The translations under genes were made by a program, and so were the position numbers. This document shows, piece by piece, positions 13,435-20,931 of a stretch of DNA of 43,527 bases. The DNA comes from Ignavibacteria bacterium (lineage in GTDB: Bacteria; Bacteroidota; Ignavibacteria; Tepidaquicellales; Tepidaquicellaceae): the NCBI GenBank assembly GCA_028714695.1, contig JAQTLX010000022.1, forward strand, positions 1 to 43,527, in the 5' to 3' direction. Under the pieces are notes generated by a model. It did no database searches. It was not told the DNA's origin and saw only the letters and a list, made by a program, of their open reading frames with translations. The stretch's first letter is position 1. The number at the start of each line of letters is the position of its first letter.

Positions 13435-16425
13435 TTATTTATGATATCTTTTTCCTTGCCAACCGCCGCCCGCTTTTATCGGCCAGCCCTTCGCCCATTC
13501 TGGAATATTTGTCATGCACTTTTCGAAATCTTCAACGTTTCCGAAATCTTCCGCGACTTCCGCGACGGGTTCATCGTGAACGTGGATAACGGGCGTATAT
13601 CCTTCATTGTCAAGATTTAATAATGCGTTTCCTAAAATATCGCGCGAAACTGCTTGTACTATGTTTTCGGTTAAACATCCGCCGTAAGTTTCCAAACGTT
13701 CCCATTGTTTTGTTTTACTGTTTTGCCCCATGAAAGTTAATTTGTAAATTGGATCGCCGGAATATTGATCGTATCCAATAAAATCGGCGCGGGGGTCATA
13801 ATACCGTAAAAATCTACCGGACGGTAGACGGATATGAAGAATATTATTTTTTACGCCGAAACCTATTCCGTTATACGAATAGCAATTTCCGGGATTTTTT
13901 ACCGCCATAATAAAACAATCTTCGACGGATTTCCAAAACCCTCGTATACCGCGTTTCCGGTCGCCAGCTATATTCGGGGACGCTCCACGCCATTTTAAAA
14001 TTGCTTGTTTTATTTCTTCGTCTGAAAGGTATTTATCGGCACCAAATTTTTTCCATGCTCCTATCCAACCTTGATAACCACTATTGTGTATTATTAAATG
14101 GCCGCTATTTGTCTTGATTGTAAAACGAGATAACGGACCGCAATCCGTGATATCGTAAACAACATTCGTAATGCTCAATTCTTTTTTTAAGTTCAAATAT
14201 TTCGTCTTGAAGAACTGGAATACGTCTACGATTTTTTTGATTTTCGGAACGAGAAATAAACCTAATATTCCCCGGTTCGTACCCTCGGTTAACGTTTGTC
14301 CTATCCATATCAAACGCGGGATTATTCCATCCATCAAGGCGCATAACGTGCCGTAAAAAATATAGAGCGCCTTTTTTCGAACGCCATAGAGAAAATACCT
14401 TAATTCCTCTACCGCCGTAATTTTTATATGCGCGATTATTTTTATTATGGCAGCGGCTAATTGCGGCCCGTAGCCTATTAACGAGACGCCGCCTATTTTC
14501 AGTGTCAGGACAAACGCTCGAATAATAGGAATAAAGTTTAATAAACGTTTTTTTTGCTTTTTCTCTTCCGCATTTTTTACAGCTTGTAGATTTTTTAAGA
14601 AATAGATTCGAATATAAAACAAAAAATTCGCGAGTATTGCAATCGCATTTGACAATTGCGCCGCGTCCGCCCGCCGTATTTTTTTCTTCTCGAACAATGG
14701 TAAGTTTTCCGAAGCGTGTTCCCGGAACAGGCGTAATGTATTTTTGTTTGAAACGAGTACTTTTGCCTCCGTCCAAAAATTTTTGTAATTGATTTTGTGT
14801 TCCGGGGTTATTATTGCCCCATCCAATTCTATTGTTTTTTTTGCTCCTCGACATACTACTCCCCCATTATTTATCCAATTTTTACCGTCCCAAAGTTTAT
14901 CTTTTTTCGTTATTTTAATTATTTTTTTATAGCCTTTATCGGTTAGTATCTCCGTATTTCGCCCTACGCACGCTAATTCGGCAAATTTTCCAAGCTTTTT
15001 TCTCAACGGATGATGCTCGCCTTTTCCGTTCGCATCTTTATGGTTTTTTGGATAGTCAATAAATTCCTGAAATGGTACACCCGAAATCATCGACGCGGAT
15101 TTTTCGTATATCATTCCGTGCGTTTTAAAAACGTCAATTCTCCACTGTTCGCCCGCTAAGCATGCTAAAACCACGGCTTCAATTGCTTTAAAATCGGAAC
15201 ATATTAGTTTGCGCCCGGGCGGAGCGCAAAATAAGCCGCGTAAACAACTTGAAACGGCGTCAATCGGACTACCATATTTTTTTTCTAATAGGCCAACGTC
15301 GTGTCGCATTATGTCCGCTATTATTTCGTCCATATTTTCCGCGCTTGCGGTCAGGTTTTGTGGTTGTACGCCCGTCCCCGTCCATCGCCCCGTATGTAGC
15401 GCCCCACAAAATAAAAATAAATCGCGTATACGTCCGTCATTGCAAAGTCTATTTTTCATTGCGTAAAGTTTTTTAACGCTTGCCAATCCGAGAATGGAGC
15501 GTATTTCGATGACGCGGCGGGGGTCGCCTTTAATATCGACGTTACCTAACATGGCATCAATATCTTTAGCCTGTAGGGTATCAATATTTAGTCCGTGTGA
15601 TTCTAACCAACCCGTCATTTTTTTAAGTTCATTTGCGGAATTAACTTCGCCGCCTGTTATATTGGAAAGCTCTTTTGTATATTTTTCTATGGTTGTTTCA
15701 ACGGCGTGTATTGATGCATATAAAAGCGGTCGATCGATATATACGCCGCCTGCGTTTATTCTTTGGTCTAATTGCCATAATTTTAGTTCTTGCGGTAATA
15801 ATTCTGGGGTCATTTCCGAAATGTCGCCTTCCGCGTCAACATCAGAAAGGCAGTATTTATATATGTTCGCGGCGTCTTGCGGATCGTCTTCCGGCCTAAT
15901 ACGTTTTCGAGGGTCTTTTTTTGTTGGTTTTTTTGGAATTGAAAACTTATTAATGAGTCGTTTTCCGTCATCATCTTTTAAATGCCTTGCTTTTAAAACG
16001 ATTGCCGCCGTTCGAAGATCGCCGGGAATAGAAAGGGAACGGACGCGCGACGCCGAACAGCGCATTTGAGAAAGCGAAATAGGGGGCCAATTATATTTTT
16101 TTTCGCAAACGTTTTTCCAAATAAAATACTCAAAAAGAGAATTATGCGCTTCGATTAATCCCCCGTTCGCAACGTAGTGTAGTAGGTCCATAGGAGGATA
16201 CGGGTATTTATTAAATGCGTTTATCCATAAACGGTTCCCGCGCCCGTCCGCAAGGTCATACGCCAAGCAAAGTACTTCGGTTGACGGATGCTCTGAATAT
16301 GCCGCCGCTCCGACGCCTTTAATTCCTGGTTTTGTAGCTTGGATAGGTTTCCAAAGTTGCAACGGTTCGCTCCAAATATACCCCGCTTCGGAATATGCTT
16401 CAAAGTCCATTCGAGCTATTTGCAT
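13435..16425 (-). CDS. Family A DNA polymerase with in-frame intein
   Basis: The 996-residue precursor is a family A (PolA-type) polymerase of about 700 residues interrupted by a 296-residue intein. Seen in order: a 3'-5' exonuclease start with DFE (D7, E9), motif A CSDFKAIEA (D411), the O helix beginning RKKLGKFAELA (R475, K480), the intein (486-781), continuation SGYQGW (782-787), and motif C HVHDE (H950, D951). The insertion lies exactly in motif B, an active-site position favoured by inteins. The polymerase should replicate the phage genome with the primase-helicase and ssDNA-binding protein. ATG 16425 is preceded by GGCGGAAAC and lies inside the end of a 42-residue gene. Confidence 0.9.
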   Translation of the reverse strand: MQIARMDFEAYSEAGYIWSEPLQLWKPIQATKPGIKGVGAAAYSEHPSTEVLCLAYDLADGRGNRLWINAFNKYPYPPMDLLHYVANGGLIEAHNSLFEYFIWKNVCEKKYNWPPISLSQMRCSASRVRSLSIPGDLRTAAIVLKARHLKDDDGKRLINKFSIPKKPTKKDPRKRIRPEDDPQDAANIYKYCLSDVDAEGDISEMTPELLPQELKLWQLDQRINAGGVYIDRPLLYASIHAVETTIEKYTKELSNITGGEVNSANELKKMTGWLESHGLNIDTLQAKDIDAMLGNVDIKGDPRRVIEIRSILGLASVKKLYAMKNRLCNDGRIRDLFLFCGALHTGRWTGTGVQPQNLTASAENMDEIIADIMRHDVGLLEKKYGSPIDAVSSCLRGLFCAPPGRKLICSDFKAIEAVVLACLAGEQWRIDVFKTHGMIYEKSASMISGVPFQEFIDYPKNHKDANGKGEHHPLRKKLGKFAELACVGRNTEILTDKGYKKIIKITKKDKLWDGKNWINNGGVVCRGAKKTIELDGAIITPEHKINYKNFWTEAKVLVSNKNTLRLFREHASENLPLFEKKKIRRADAAQLSNAIAILANFLFYIRIYFLKNLQAVKNAEEKKQKKRLLNFIPIIRAFVLTLKIGGVSLIGYGPQLAAAIIKIIAHIKITAVEELRYFLYGVRKKALYIFYGTLCALMDGIIPRLIWIGQTLTEGTNRGILGLFLVPKIKKIVDVFQFFKTKYLNLKKELSITNVVYDITDCGPLSRFTIKTNSGHLIIHNSGYQGWIGAWKKFGADKYLSDEEIKQAILKWRGASPNIAGDRKRGIRGFWKSVEDCFIMAVKNPGNCYSYNGIGFGVKNNILHIRLPSGRFLRYYDPRADFIGYDQYSGDPIYKLTFMGQNSKTKQWERLETYGGCLTENIVQAVSRDILGNALLNLDNEGYTPVIHVHDEPVAEVAEDFGNVEDFEKCMTNIPEWAKGWPIKAGGGWQGKRYHK
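14083..14970 (-). mobile_element. Intein in polymerase motif B
   Basis: The intein begins at Cys 486 (codon 14970-14968, sequence CVGRNTEILTDKGY), with block B TPEH at intein residues 55-58, block F VYDITDCGPLSRFTI and block G GHLIIHN ending in His295-Asn296. The next extein residue is Ser. All residues needed for splicing are therefore visible: Cys1, TxxH, HN and +1 Ser. The middle of the in-frame product (roughly residues 73-265) is basic and hydrophobic without LAGLIDADG or HNH motifs. It is the alternative-frame reading of the endonuclease gene at 14105-14854. The splicing parts alone would make about 110-130 residues, the size of a mini-intein. Confidence 0.9.
14105..14854 (-). CDS. HNH-type homing endonuclease nested out of frame in the intein
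   Basis: A 249-residue protein is encoded in the -1 frame relative to the polymerase precursor, entirely inside the intein. It shows the well-known phage HNH homing endonuclease layout: VPGTRFGKLTIV (43-54), CDC and CKKCG (70-72, 92-96), SRCHNKNNRAYKNYGGRGI (133-151), W157, then DMDRTNVNRGYEPGNIRF (182-199) and a helical tail. An SD-like GGGGGAG lies 4 bases before ATG 14854, so it can be translated by itself. Its first 40 residues overlap the N-terminal splicing blocks and its last 15 overlap block F. It should cut intein-free polymerase genes and thereby spread the intein. Confidence 0.85.
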   Translation of the reverse strand: MSRSKKNNRIGWGNNNPGTQNQLQKFLDGGKSTRFKQKYITPVPGTRFGKLTIVREEKNTAGGRGAIVKCDCNTREFFVLYSNLFLKKSTSCKKCGREKAKKTFIKLYSYYSSVCPDTENRRRLVNRLRAAISRCHNKNNRAYKNYGGRGIKVFSLWRSKKGALYFLRHVMRLDGWNNPAFDMDRTNVNRGYEPGNIRFISRSENQKNRRRIPVLQDEIFELKKRIEHYECCLRYHGLRSVISFYNQDK

Positions 16426-16544
16426 GTTTCCGCCATATAATAAAGTGAAGGACCGATTATTTTATTAAAAGCGTATGCTGCTGCGACATAAAATACGAAC
16501 GCAATAAAAGCGCATAAAATAAGTTCAATAAAAAATTGTTTCAT
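16416..16544 (-). CDS. Small membrane protein (42 aa)
   Basis: ATG 16544 opens a 42-residue frame, MKQFFIELILCAFIAFVFY at the start, with one membrane span (about residues 5-25) and a short polar end (YYMAETCK). It overlaps the start of the polymerase gene by 10 bases. The only upstream G-rich sequence is in the terminator hairpin about 13 bases away, so the ribosome binding site is poor. Its role is unknown. Confidence 0.45.
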   Translation of the reverse strand: MKQFFIELILCAFIAFVFYVAAAYAFNKIIGPSLYYMAETCK

Positions 16545-16548
16545 AATT

Positions 16549-16579
16549 TTAAAAATGCGCCCCGTAAAGAGGCGCATTT
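16549..16579 (-). terminator. Leftward intrinsic terminator
   Basis: Stem AAATGCGCC (16553-16561) with GGCGCATTT (16571-16579), followed on the minus strand by T-rich sequence. It ends the unit carrying the ssDNA-binding protein gene; the polymerase downstream would then depend on read-through or on an unseen promoter. Confidence 0.7.
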
Positions 16580-16598
16580 CATTTCCTTTCTTGACGAA

Positions 16599-17534
16599 TT
16601 ACGCTTTCGGAAGTGTTGCAATAAGTGCGTCCGTCCACCCTCCTTTTTTCAATTCATCCGCCGTGTATGCCCGCCCGTTTGCAAGATAACGCATTACCGG
16701 CGGAACCGGCGGCGGCATTGTTGACGAAGAAGACGGCGGGGGCGGCGGAACAGTCGCAGCGGGCGCGGGCGGCGGATTAAGAAAATCGGGCGCGGGCGTT
16801 ACATTCGTCGGAAATGGCGGGGGCGTCACGCTGGACGGCGATATATTAGACGCAAAAGCATTCGACTCGGCGGGAATTGCCGTCGCGCCTTCCGGAAGGT
16901 CCGCCGGGTCCGCACCAAAAGCGTCGCCCGAATCACCGAATTTAATTTCATCGCCGTACCCGACTAACTCGATTGACATCATGTTGAGAAAAACGCCGGG
17001 TTTTTCCATGTTATTATTTCCGACGCATGTTCCGTGTACGCGAATCCAATATCCGGCTTTTATGGCATTAGGATCGGTAATAGCGGACGCCCCGCCTTTT
17101 GTAAAGATTTTAGGGGCGAATCCGTTATTAAAACGGACAACCCAACAACCCGCCCAACCGTCGCGGTCTTTGGGTTTAATCCCCTTTGCGTTCGGTAGTT
17201 CGCTGTCGCCGTCCGTAATTTTAAAGGAAAAATTCGGATGCATACATTTTCCGTTTTGAAAATAGCTCGGAAAAAGCTTCGATGCAACGGAAAACACCAA
17301 AGCCCAATTAAGGACATAACCGCCCGAAATACTTTTTGACGGTATCAATTGCCCGTTATTCATCGAAGCGTCCTTTTTCGGAATTGCCACGCTTATAAAA
17401 TAATTAACCCGTGGTTTTCCCGATTTGTCCAGAAGCGGACGCCCGTACATATCGGTATTAGTTGGCTTAAAAAGATTTCCTTGCACAAGTCGGCCAACCG
17501 GGGAAATAAATTCGACCGCATTTTGATTCTTCAT
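16599..17534 (-). CDS. DUF2815-like ssDNA-binding protein with Pro-rich tail
   Basis: The first 200 residues look like a phage ssDNA-binding protein of the DUF2815 kind: SPVGRLVQGNLFKP, YFISVAIPKKD, a core with DGDS and KDRDGWAGCWVVRF, and GYWIRVHGTCVG...GVFLNMMSIELVGYG. A flexible Ala/Pro-rich linker (about 218-280, PPPFP, PPPPPSSSS, MPPPVPP) follows. The end, YLANGRAYTADELKKGGW followed by TDALIATL (about 283-308), is a short module found also in the 20932-21630 protein. SSB tails often recruit replication partners. It overlaps the DUF2800 gene by 4 bases. Confidence 0.72.
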   Translation of the reverse strand: MKNQNAVEFISPVGRLVQGNLFKPTNTDMYGRPLLDKSGKPRVNYFISVAIPKKDASMNNGQLIPSKSISGGYVLNWALVFSVASKLFPSYFQNGKCMHPNFSFKITDGDSELPNAKGIKPKDRDGWAGCWVVRFNNGFAPKIFTKGGASAITDPNAIKAGYWIRVHGTCVGNNNMEKPGVFLNMMSIELVGYGDEIKFGDSGDAFGADPADLPEGATAIPAESNAFASNISPSSVTPPPFPTNVTPAPDFLNPPPAPAATVPPPPPSSSSTMPPPVPPVMRYLANGRAYTADELKKGGWTDALIATLPKA

Positions 17535-18676
17535 TGAAAAATACTCCTTGCTTTTTTGGTGTTAATGGGAACTAATTTAAATCCGATTGATTCGCGTTTC
17601 GAAAATCGATTAATAAAATTTTCGTCTACTCCTTTCTGTTTTGCTTGTGTTGGGGTTAGTATTTCAAGCTCCTTTCTAATGTTGATTTTAAAATAGTCAA
17701 TTAATCTTGCTATATCTTCCGCCGGTCTGCTCCAGGATAAATGTCCGTAAGATTGCTCCAAAGAGAAGCCAGGAACATTTGCGCCGCTTTTTAAACGCTC
17801 CTTTACTTCGGCGGAAATGCCGGATTCAAGGCAAGTAATTTGCTGTTTTGCGCGTAAAATTAATTCATAAAAAAGCCCTAACGATTCATTCGACATCGTT
17901 TCGGCAATTGGAACGTCAAGCGTTTCGAAAAGAGAAACGCCGCAATATAAAGCGGCGTGGCATGTATAATGCGCCGAACAATCCTTGCAATACGATCCGG
18001 TATTACATATTTTATTATTTGTGCAATTGAGCGCCGTTTCTCCGTTACTTTTAAAAATATTGACAAGGGCGCGAATATCGCATAATTTAAATTCCCATTC
18101 TCTGATTATTCCGTCGTGATGAAATCCGCGCGGTTGCACGATTACGGCGTGAACGGTTATTTTTTGATCCTCATGCCCATCAATTTTAAAATAGGAAGAA
18201 ACGGCGGATAAATTACAAATTAATTGCGGATTTTCAAAAACTTCAACGGGCGTATGCCCGAATTTAAATTCCCATATCCACAAATGACCGGCGGCGCGAT
18301 TAAAAATAAAAGCGTCCGTTATGCAGGTCATCCCCGCGTTAATGTCAGGACACGGAAGGGCTTTTTCAATTCCGAAATATTCGCCGCCCGCTATTCGCGT
18401 ATTTCGGGATACATCGCGAACGTTCCGCGCGTAAACGTCCGCCGCTTCGAACATTTCATCCGTTACGGCGACAAACGCCGGATCATCCCGAAACGGCGTT
18501 AAACCGTGAATATATTTATCAATCATTAAAGCGGCTATTTTATGCGCTTGTTTTCCCTCAAATGTTTCAGGTGTTTCACGATGCGGAACGGCGGCGGACA
18601 TCGCAACGCTTCCCGGACATCCGCCGGGAATCGCCCAAATATGCGCTTTACTGGCGTGCAATTTAAGATTGTTCAT
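17531..18676 (-). CDS. DUF2800 family PD-(D/E)XK nuclease
   Basis: The 381-residue protein matches DUF2800: an N-terminal segment with P...CPGSVAMS, FEGKQAHKIAALMI, then CITDAFIFNRAAGHLWIWEFKFGHTPVEV (about 117-145, containing the D...E.K nuclease triad), QLICNLSAV and VHAVIVQPRG. A Cys cluster CNTGSYCKDCSAHYTC (about 224-239) resembles the iron-sulphur cluster of Cas4/AddB-type nucleases. DUF2800 genes accompany DUF2815, PolA, VRR-NUC and SNF2-like helicase genes in many phages, exactly as here, and are thought to act in replication or recombination. Confidence 0.82.
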   Translation of the reverse strand: MNNLKLHASKAHIWAIPGGCPGSVAMSAAVPHRETPETFEGKQAHKIAALMIDKYIHGLTPFRDDPAFVAVTDEMFEAADVYARNVRDVSRNTRIAGGEYFGIEKALPCPDINAGMTCITDAFIFNRAAGHLWIWEFKFGHTPVEVFENPQLICNLSAVSSYFKIDGHEDQKITVHAVIVQPRGFHHDGIIREWEFKLCDIRALVNIFKSNGETALNCTNNKICNTGSYCKDCSAHYTCHAALYCGVSLFETLDVPIAETMSNESLGLFYELILRAKQQITCLESGISAEVKERLKSGANVPGFSLEQSYGHLSWSRPAEDIARLIDYFKINIRKELEILTPTQAKQKGVDENFINRFSKRESIGFKLVPINTKKARSIFQ

Positions 18677-19313
18677 TACGGTCCTTTCGTTTCGGTATAT
18701 TTTTTAATCCGGTTGATACTAAGGAAATAAGGGCGTCGAATCGACGGCGGTCGGCGCGTTCGCGAGCGTATTCGCGAATACGTTCGCGTACTTCCGGACG
18801 GGCGCGATATTTGGCGTAATATTCGCGCCTATGCTCCCTATTTTTCGGACGGGCGTGATATTCGCGATCACGTTCGCGTACTTCCGGACGGGCGCGATAT
18901 TCGCGATCACGCTCGCGTACTTCCGGACGGGCGCGATATTCACGTTTACGTTCGCGATTACGTTCGCGTACTTCCGGACGGGCGTAATATTCGCGAACGT
19001 GATCGCGTACTTCCGGACGGGCGTAATATTCGCGATTACGTTCGCGTACTTCCGGACGGGCGTGATATTCACGTTTACGTTCGCGTACTTCCGGACGGGC
19101 GTGATATTCGCGACCACGTTCGCGATCACGTTCGCGTACTTCCGGACGGGCGTGATATTCGCGATTACGTTCGCGTACTTCCGGACGGGCGTAATATTCG
19201 CGATCACGTTCGCGATTACGTTCGCGTACTTCCGGGCGGGCGTTATATTCCCGCTTATATTTACGCATACGTTTTAAATATTCTTCTCGCGTTTCGTCTT
19301 TTCTTTTGCTCAT
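18663..19313 (-). CDS. Arginine-rich tandem-repeat protein (216 aa)
   Basis: After MSKRKDETREEYLKRMRKYK the protein is built of about twelve copies of a unit close to REYxARPEVRER(N/D), each about 12-16 residues, spanning about residues 20-180. It ends with a non-repetitive segment (RRFDALISLVSTGLKNIPKRK). Arg, Glu and Tyr dominate, so it is highly charged and likely helical. Proteins with ARPEVRER-type repeats occur in other phages and mobile elements, mostly without known function; nucleic-acid binding is plausible. Start ATG 19313 sits 2 bases from the upstream stop. Its end overlaps DUF2800 by 14 bases. Confidence 0.75.
   Translation of the reverse strand: MSKRKDETREEYLKRMRKYKREYNARPEVRERNRERDREYYARPEVRERNREYHARPEVRERDRERGREYHARPEVRERKREYHARPEVRERNREYYARPEVRDHVREYYARPEVRERNRERKREYRARPEVRERDREYRARPEVRERDREYHARPKNREHRREYYAKYRARPEVRERIREYARERADRRRFDALISLVSTGLKNIPKRKDRNEQS
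18790..19250. repeat. In-gene tandem DNA repeats
   Basis: The core, reading on the plus strand TTCGCGTACTTCCGGACGGG, recurs about a dozen times at 36- to 54-base spacing inside the arginine-rich gene. Because the unit is a multiple of three, extra units change protein length without breaking the frame. Other frames stay open through the repeats as a by-product. Confidence 0.85.
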
Positions 19314-19315
19314 TA

Positions 19316-19990
19316 TTATTTCCCCCCGCGTATCGCTTCGATTTTCTTCATTTGAATTTTTAATTCTTCATAGGAAATTTTTGTATCTTTCGATACTATT
19401 AAATACCCGTCGGGGGAAACATTATAGCCGCGCCCGCCATTACGCGCCCTATTTACTACGCGGGATGATGCCTCTTGTTCTATATATGCCCGCTGTTCGT
19501 TCGCGCTTCTTACGTGGTTATAATCAAAAACTTGTTTACATTGTTCGGGTTTTAGATTTTTAACATCGACTTTAAGCGTATCCCATTCCCCCGGCGCTTT
19601 CATAAGTAAAACCTCAACCGGGGAACTAATTATTTGCTCTTGTTCCGTCGGCGGTAAGCGGCGTAAAAATGGTTTTGCGTTTGTATATCCGATAAGAAGT
19701 TGCGCGGCCATTAGGTCGCGCCCGATTAAATCAAGATCATACCAAATGGAGGACGGAAATTCCGGCGCTTGTGCTTTTATTTCGGCGTCTAATTCGGGAC
19801 GGCCTTTTACGGCGGATACATAGGCATGCGCTATTTTCGACGCGCATTCGAACATATTTTCGAAACCTTTACGGATTATACTTACTATTTTCGCGGCATC
19901 CGTTTTAAGCGCTATTTTCTTTTCTTCGTCCGTAAATTCAATCGACGCAACACTTGATACGTTCCGAAAAGTTGAATTTTTAAAGTTCAT
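19316..19990 (-). CDS. Hypothetical early protein (224 aa)
   Basis: The 224-residue protein is helical and soluble, with segments such as AAKIVSIIRKGFENMFECASKI, LDLIGRDLMAAQLLIGYTN, and a C-terminus with RNGGRGYNVSPDGYLIV and a final basic helix. I recognise no family. It is the first gene behind the promoter at 20027-20055 and has an AAAGGGG site before ATG 19990, so expression should be strong. It precedes the repeat protein and DUF2800 nuclease. Confidence 0.65.
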   Translation of the reverse strand: MNFKNSTFRNVSSVASIEFTDEEKKIALKTDAAKIVSIIRKGFENMFECASKIAHAYVSAVKGRPELDAEIKAQAPEFPSSIWYDLDLIGRDLMAAQLLIGYTNAKPFLRRLPPTEQEQIISSPVEVLLMKAPGEWDTLKVDVKNLKPEQCKQVFDYNHVRSANEQRAYIEQEASSRVVNRARNGGRGYNVSPDGYLIVSKDTKISYEELKIQMKKIEAIRGGK

Positions 19991-20026
19991 GGTGTCCCCT
20001 TTGAAAAATGTTGATATTATATTTTA

Positions 20027-20055
20027 ATTATAACTTATTTGCTTTTTAAAGTCAA
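20027..20055 (-). promoter_or_regulatory. Leftward phage promoter
   Basis: Minus-strand TTGACT (20055-20050), 17-base spacer with AAGCAAAT, TATAAT (20032-20027). It lies right after the phosphoesterase stop codon and starts the DUF2800/ssDNA-binding unit. Confidence 0.85.
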
Positions 20056-20063
20056 GAGTTAAA

Positions 20064-20843
20064 TTAAATTTCTAAAAATTCAACTTTAAATTCCTTCATA
20101 TCGAAGAAATATTTCGACGTTGCCGCGTTTCCTTTATCACAGTCAATAACAAGAAACCCTAAATCGACAATGCCGGAACATTCACGCGAGCCGTATTTCG
20201 TCCATCCTTGAAGGGACGGCGTAGTAATTACGGTAGTTGCGGCATCTTCCGATAACGTAAAGTAATGAACGTGAGAACGAATAATAAAATCCGCTTTTTC
20301 TGATAGCCCACGTTCGCCCCACATTGCAGACCACACTGCTTCACGACGCGGCGCGGTATATCGCCCGTGTGGAATGACGGACGAGTTTACTTTATGCCGG
20401 ATATCGAAACGTACGCCGTCAACGTTGATATGGCAATGATTTGCATATTGCGCGTTAAGGAGCGCCGCCAACGTTGCTTCAAAATCGTCCTCTTTTCCCG
20501 TATGGTACGGTGTTCCGTTAACGATTATTATTTTTTTAGCCGCCGCTTGTTCGATACACGTTTTTGCTATTTTAATTTGTTCGTTTCGATCCGCTTCAAG
20601 AAGTTCCGTTCCCCCGGATCGTTCGCCCTTTCCGTCGATCGCGTCACCGTTACATACAAGTACGTCGATAGGTTTTTCGCTTTTTATTTTATCAATCATG
20701 GAGGAATACCAAGTCCATAATGATCGCTGAAAAGCTCCTATTTTGTGGTAGTATCCCTCCCGTTCTTTATATTGCCACGGGGGGGGCGTAAGACCAAAGC
20801 GATTTCCGCAATGCAAGTCAGAAATTATTAAAATGCGTTTCAT
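20064..20843 (-). CDS. Calcineurin-like metallophosphoesterase
   Basis: The 259-residue protein carries the metallophosphoesterase metal ligands in order: ISDLHCG (D9, H11), LVCNGDAID (about 62-70), a degenerate GNH block IIVNGTPYH (about 102-110), DIRHKVN (about 147-153) and SHVHYF (about 190-195). Length and the SDLHCG start are typical. Such enzymes cleave phosphodiesters or phosphomonoesters; in phages they may act on nucleic acid ends or nucleotides. ATG 20843 follows AAAGGAAC. It lies between the terminator at 20866 and the promoter at 20055. Confidence 0.85.
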   Translation of the reverse strand: MKRILIISDLHCGNRFGLTPPPWQYKEREGYYHKIGAFQRSLWTWYSSMIDKIKSEKPIDVLVCNGDAIDGKGERSGGTELLEADRNEQIKIAKTCIEQAAAKKIIIVNGTPYHTGKEDDFEATLAALLNAQYANHCHINVDGVRFDIRHKVNSSVIPHGRYTAPRREAVWSAMWGERGLSEKADFIIRSHVHYFTLSEDAATTVITTPSLQGWTKYGSRECSGIVDLGFLVIDCDKGNAATSKYFFDMKEFKVEFLEI

Positions 20844-20865
20844 TATTAACTTGTTCCTTTCTTTT

Positions 20866-20907
20866 TAAAAATTACGGCGGGTAACATTTTTAACGGAACC
20901 CGCCGTA
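20866..20907 (-). terminator. Leftward intrinsic terminator
   Basis: Stem TACGGCGGGT (20873-20882) with ACCCGCCGTA (20898-20907); T-rich on the minus strand after it. It follows the Pro-rich repeat gene. Confidence 0.85.
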
Positions 20908-20931
20908 TCGCGCTGTAATAGGTACTTATTC

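Noticed and set aside
15494..16069. 191-residue plus-strand frame in the polymerase gene
   Set aside because: It is an antisense shadow of the exonuclease/polymerase coding region, has no ribosome binding site and opposes all local genes.
18790..19250. Possible CRISPR array
   Set aside because: Units follow at 36-54 bases, but the intervals are near-copies of the same coding repeat, not unique spacers, and no cas genes are present.
18719..19277. Long open frames on both strands through the 18.8-19.3 kb repeats
   Set aside because: They are by-products of a repeat unit whose length is a multiple of three. Only the leftward arginine-rich frame has a ribosome binding site, coupled neighbours and non-repetitive ends.
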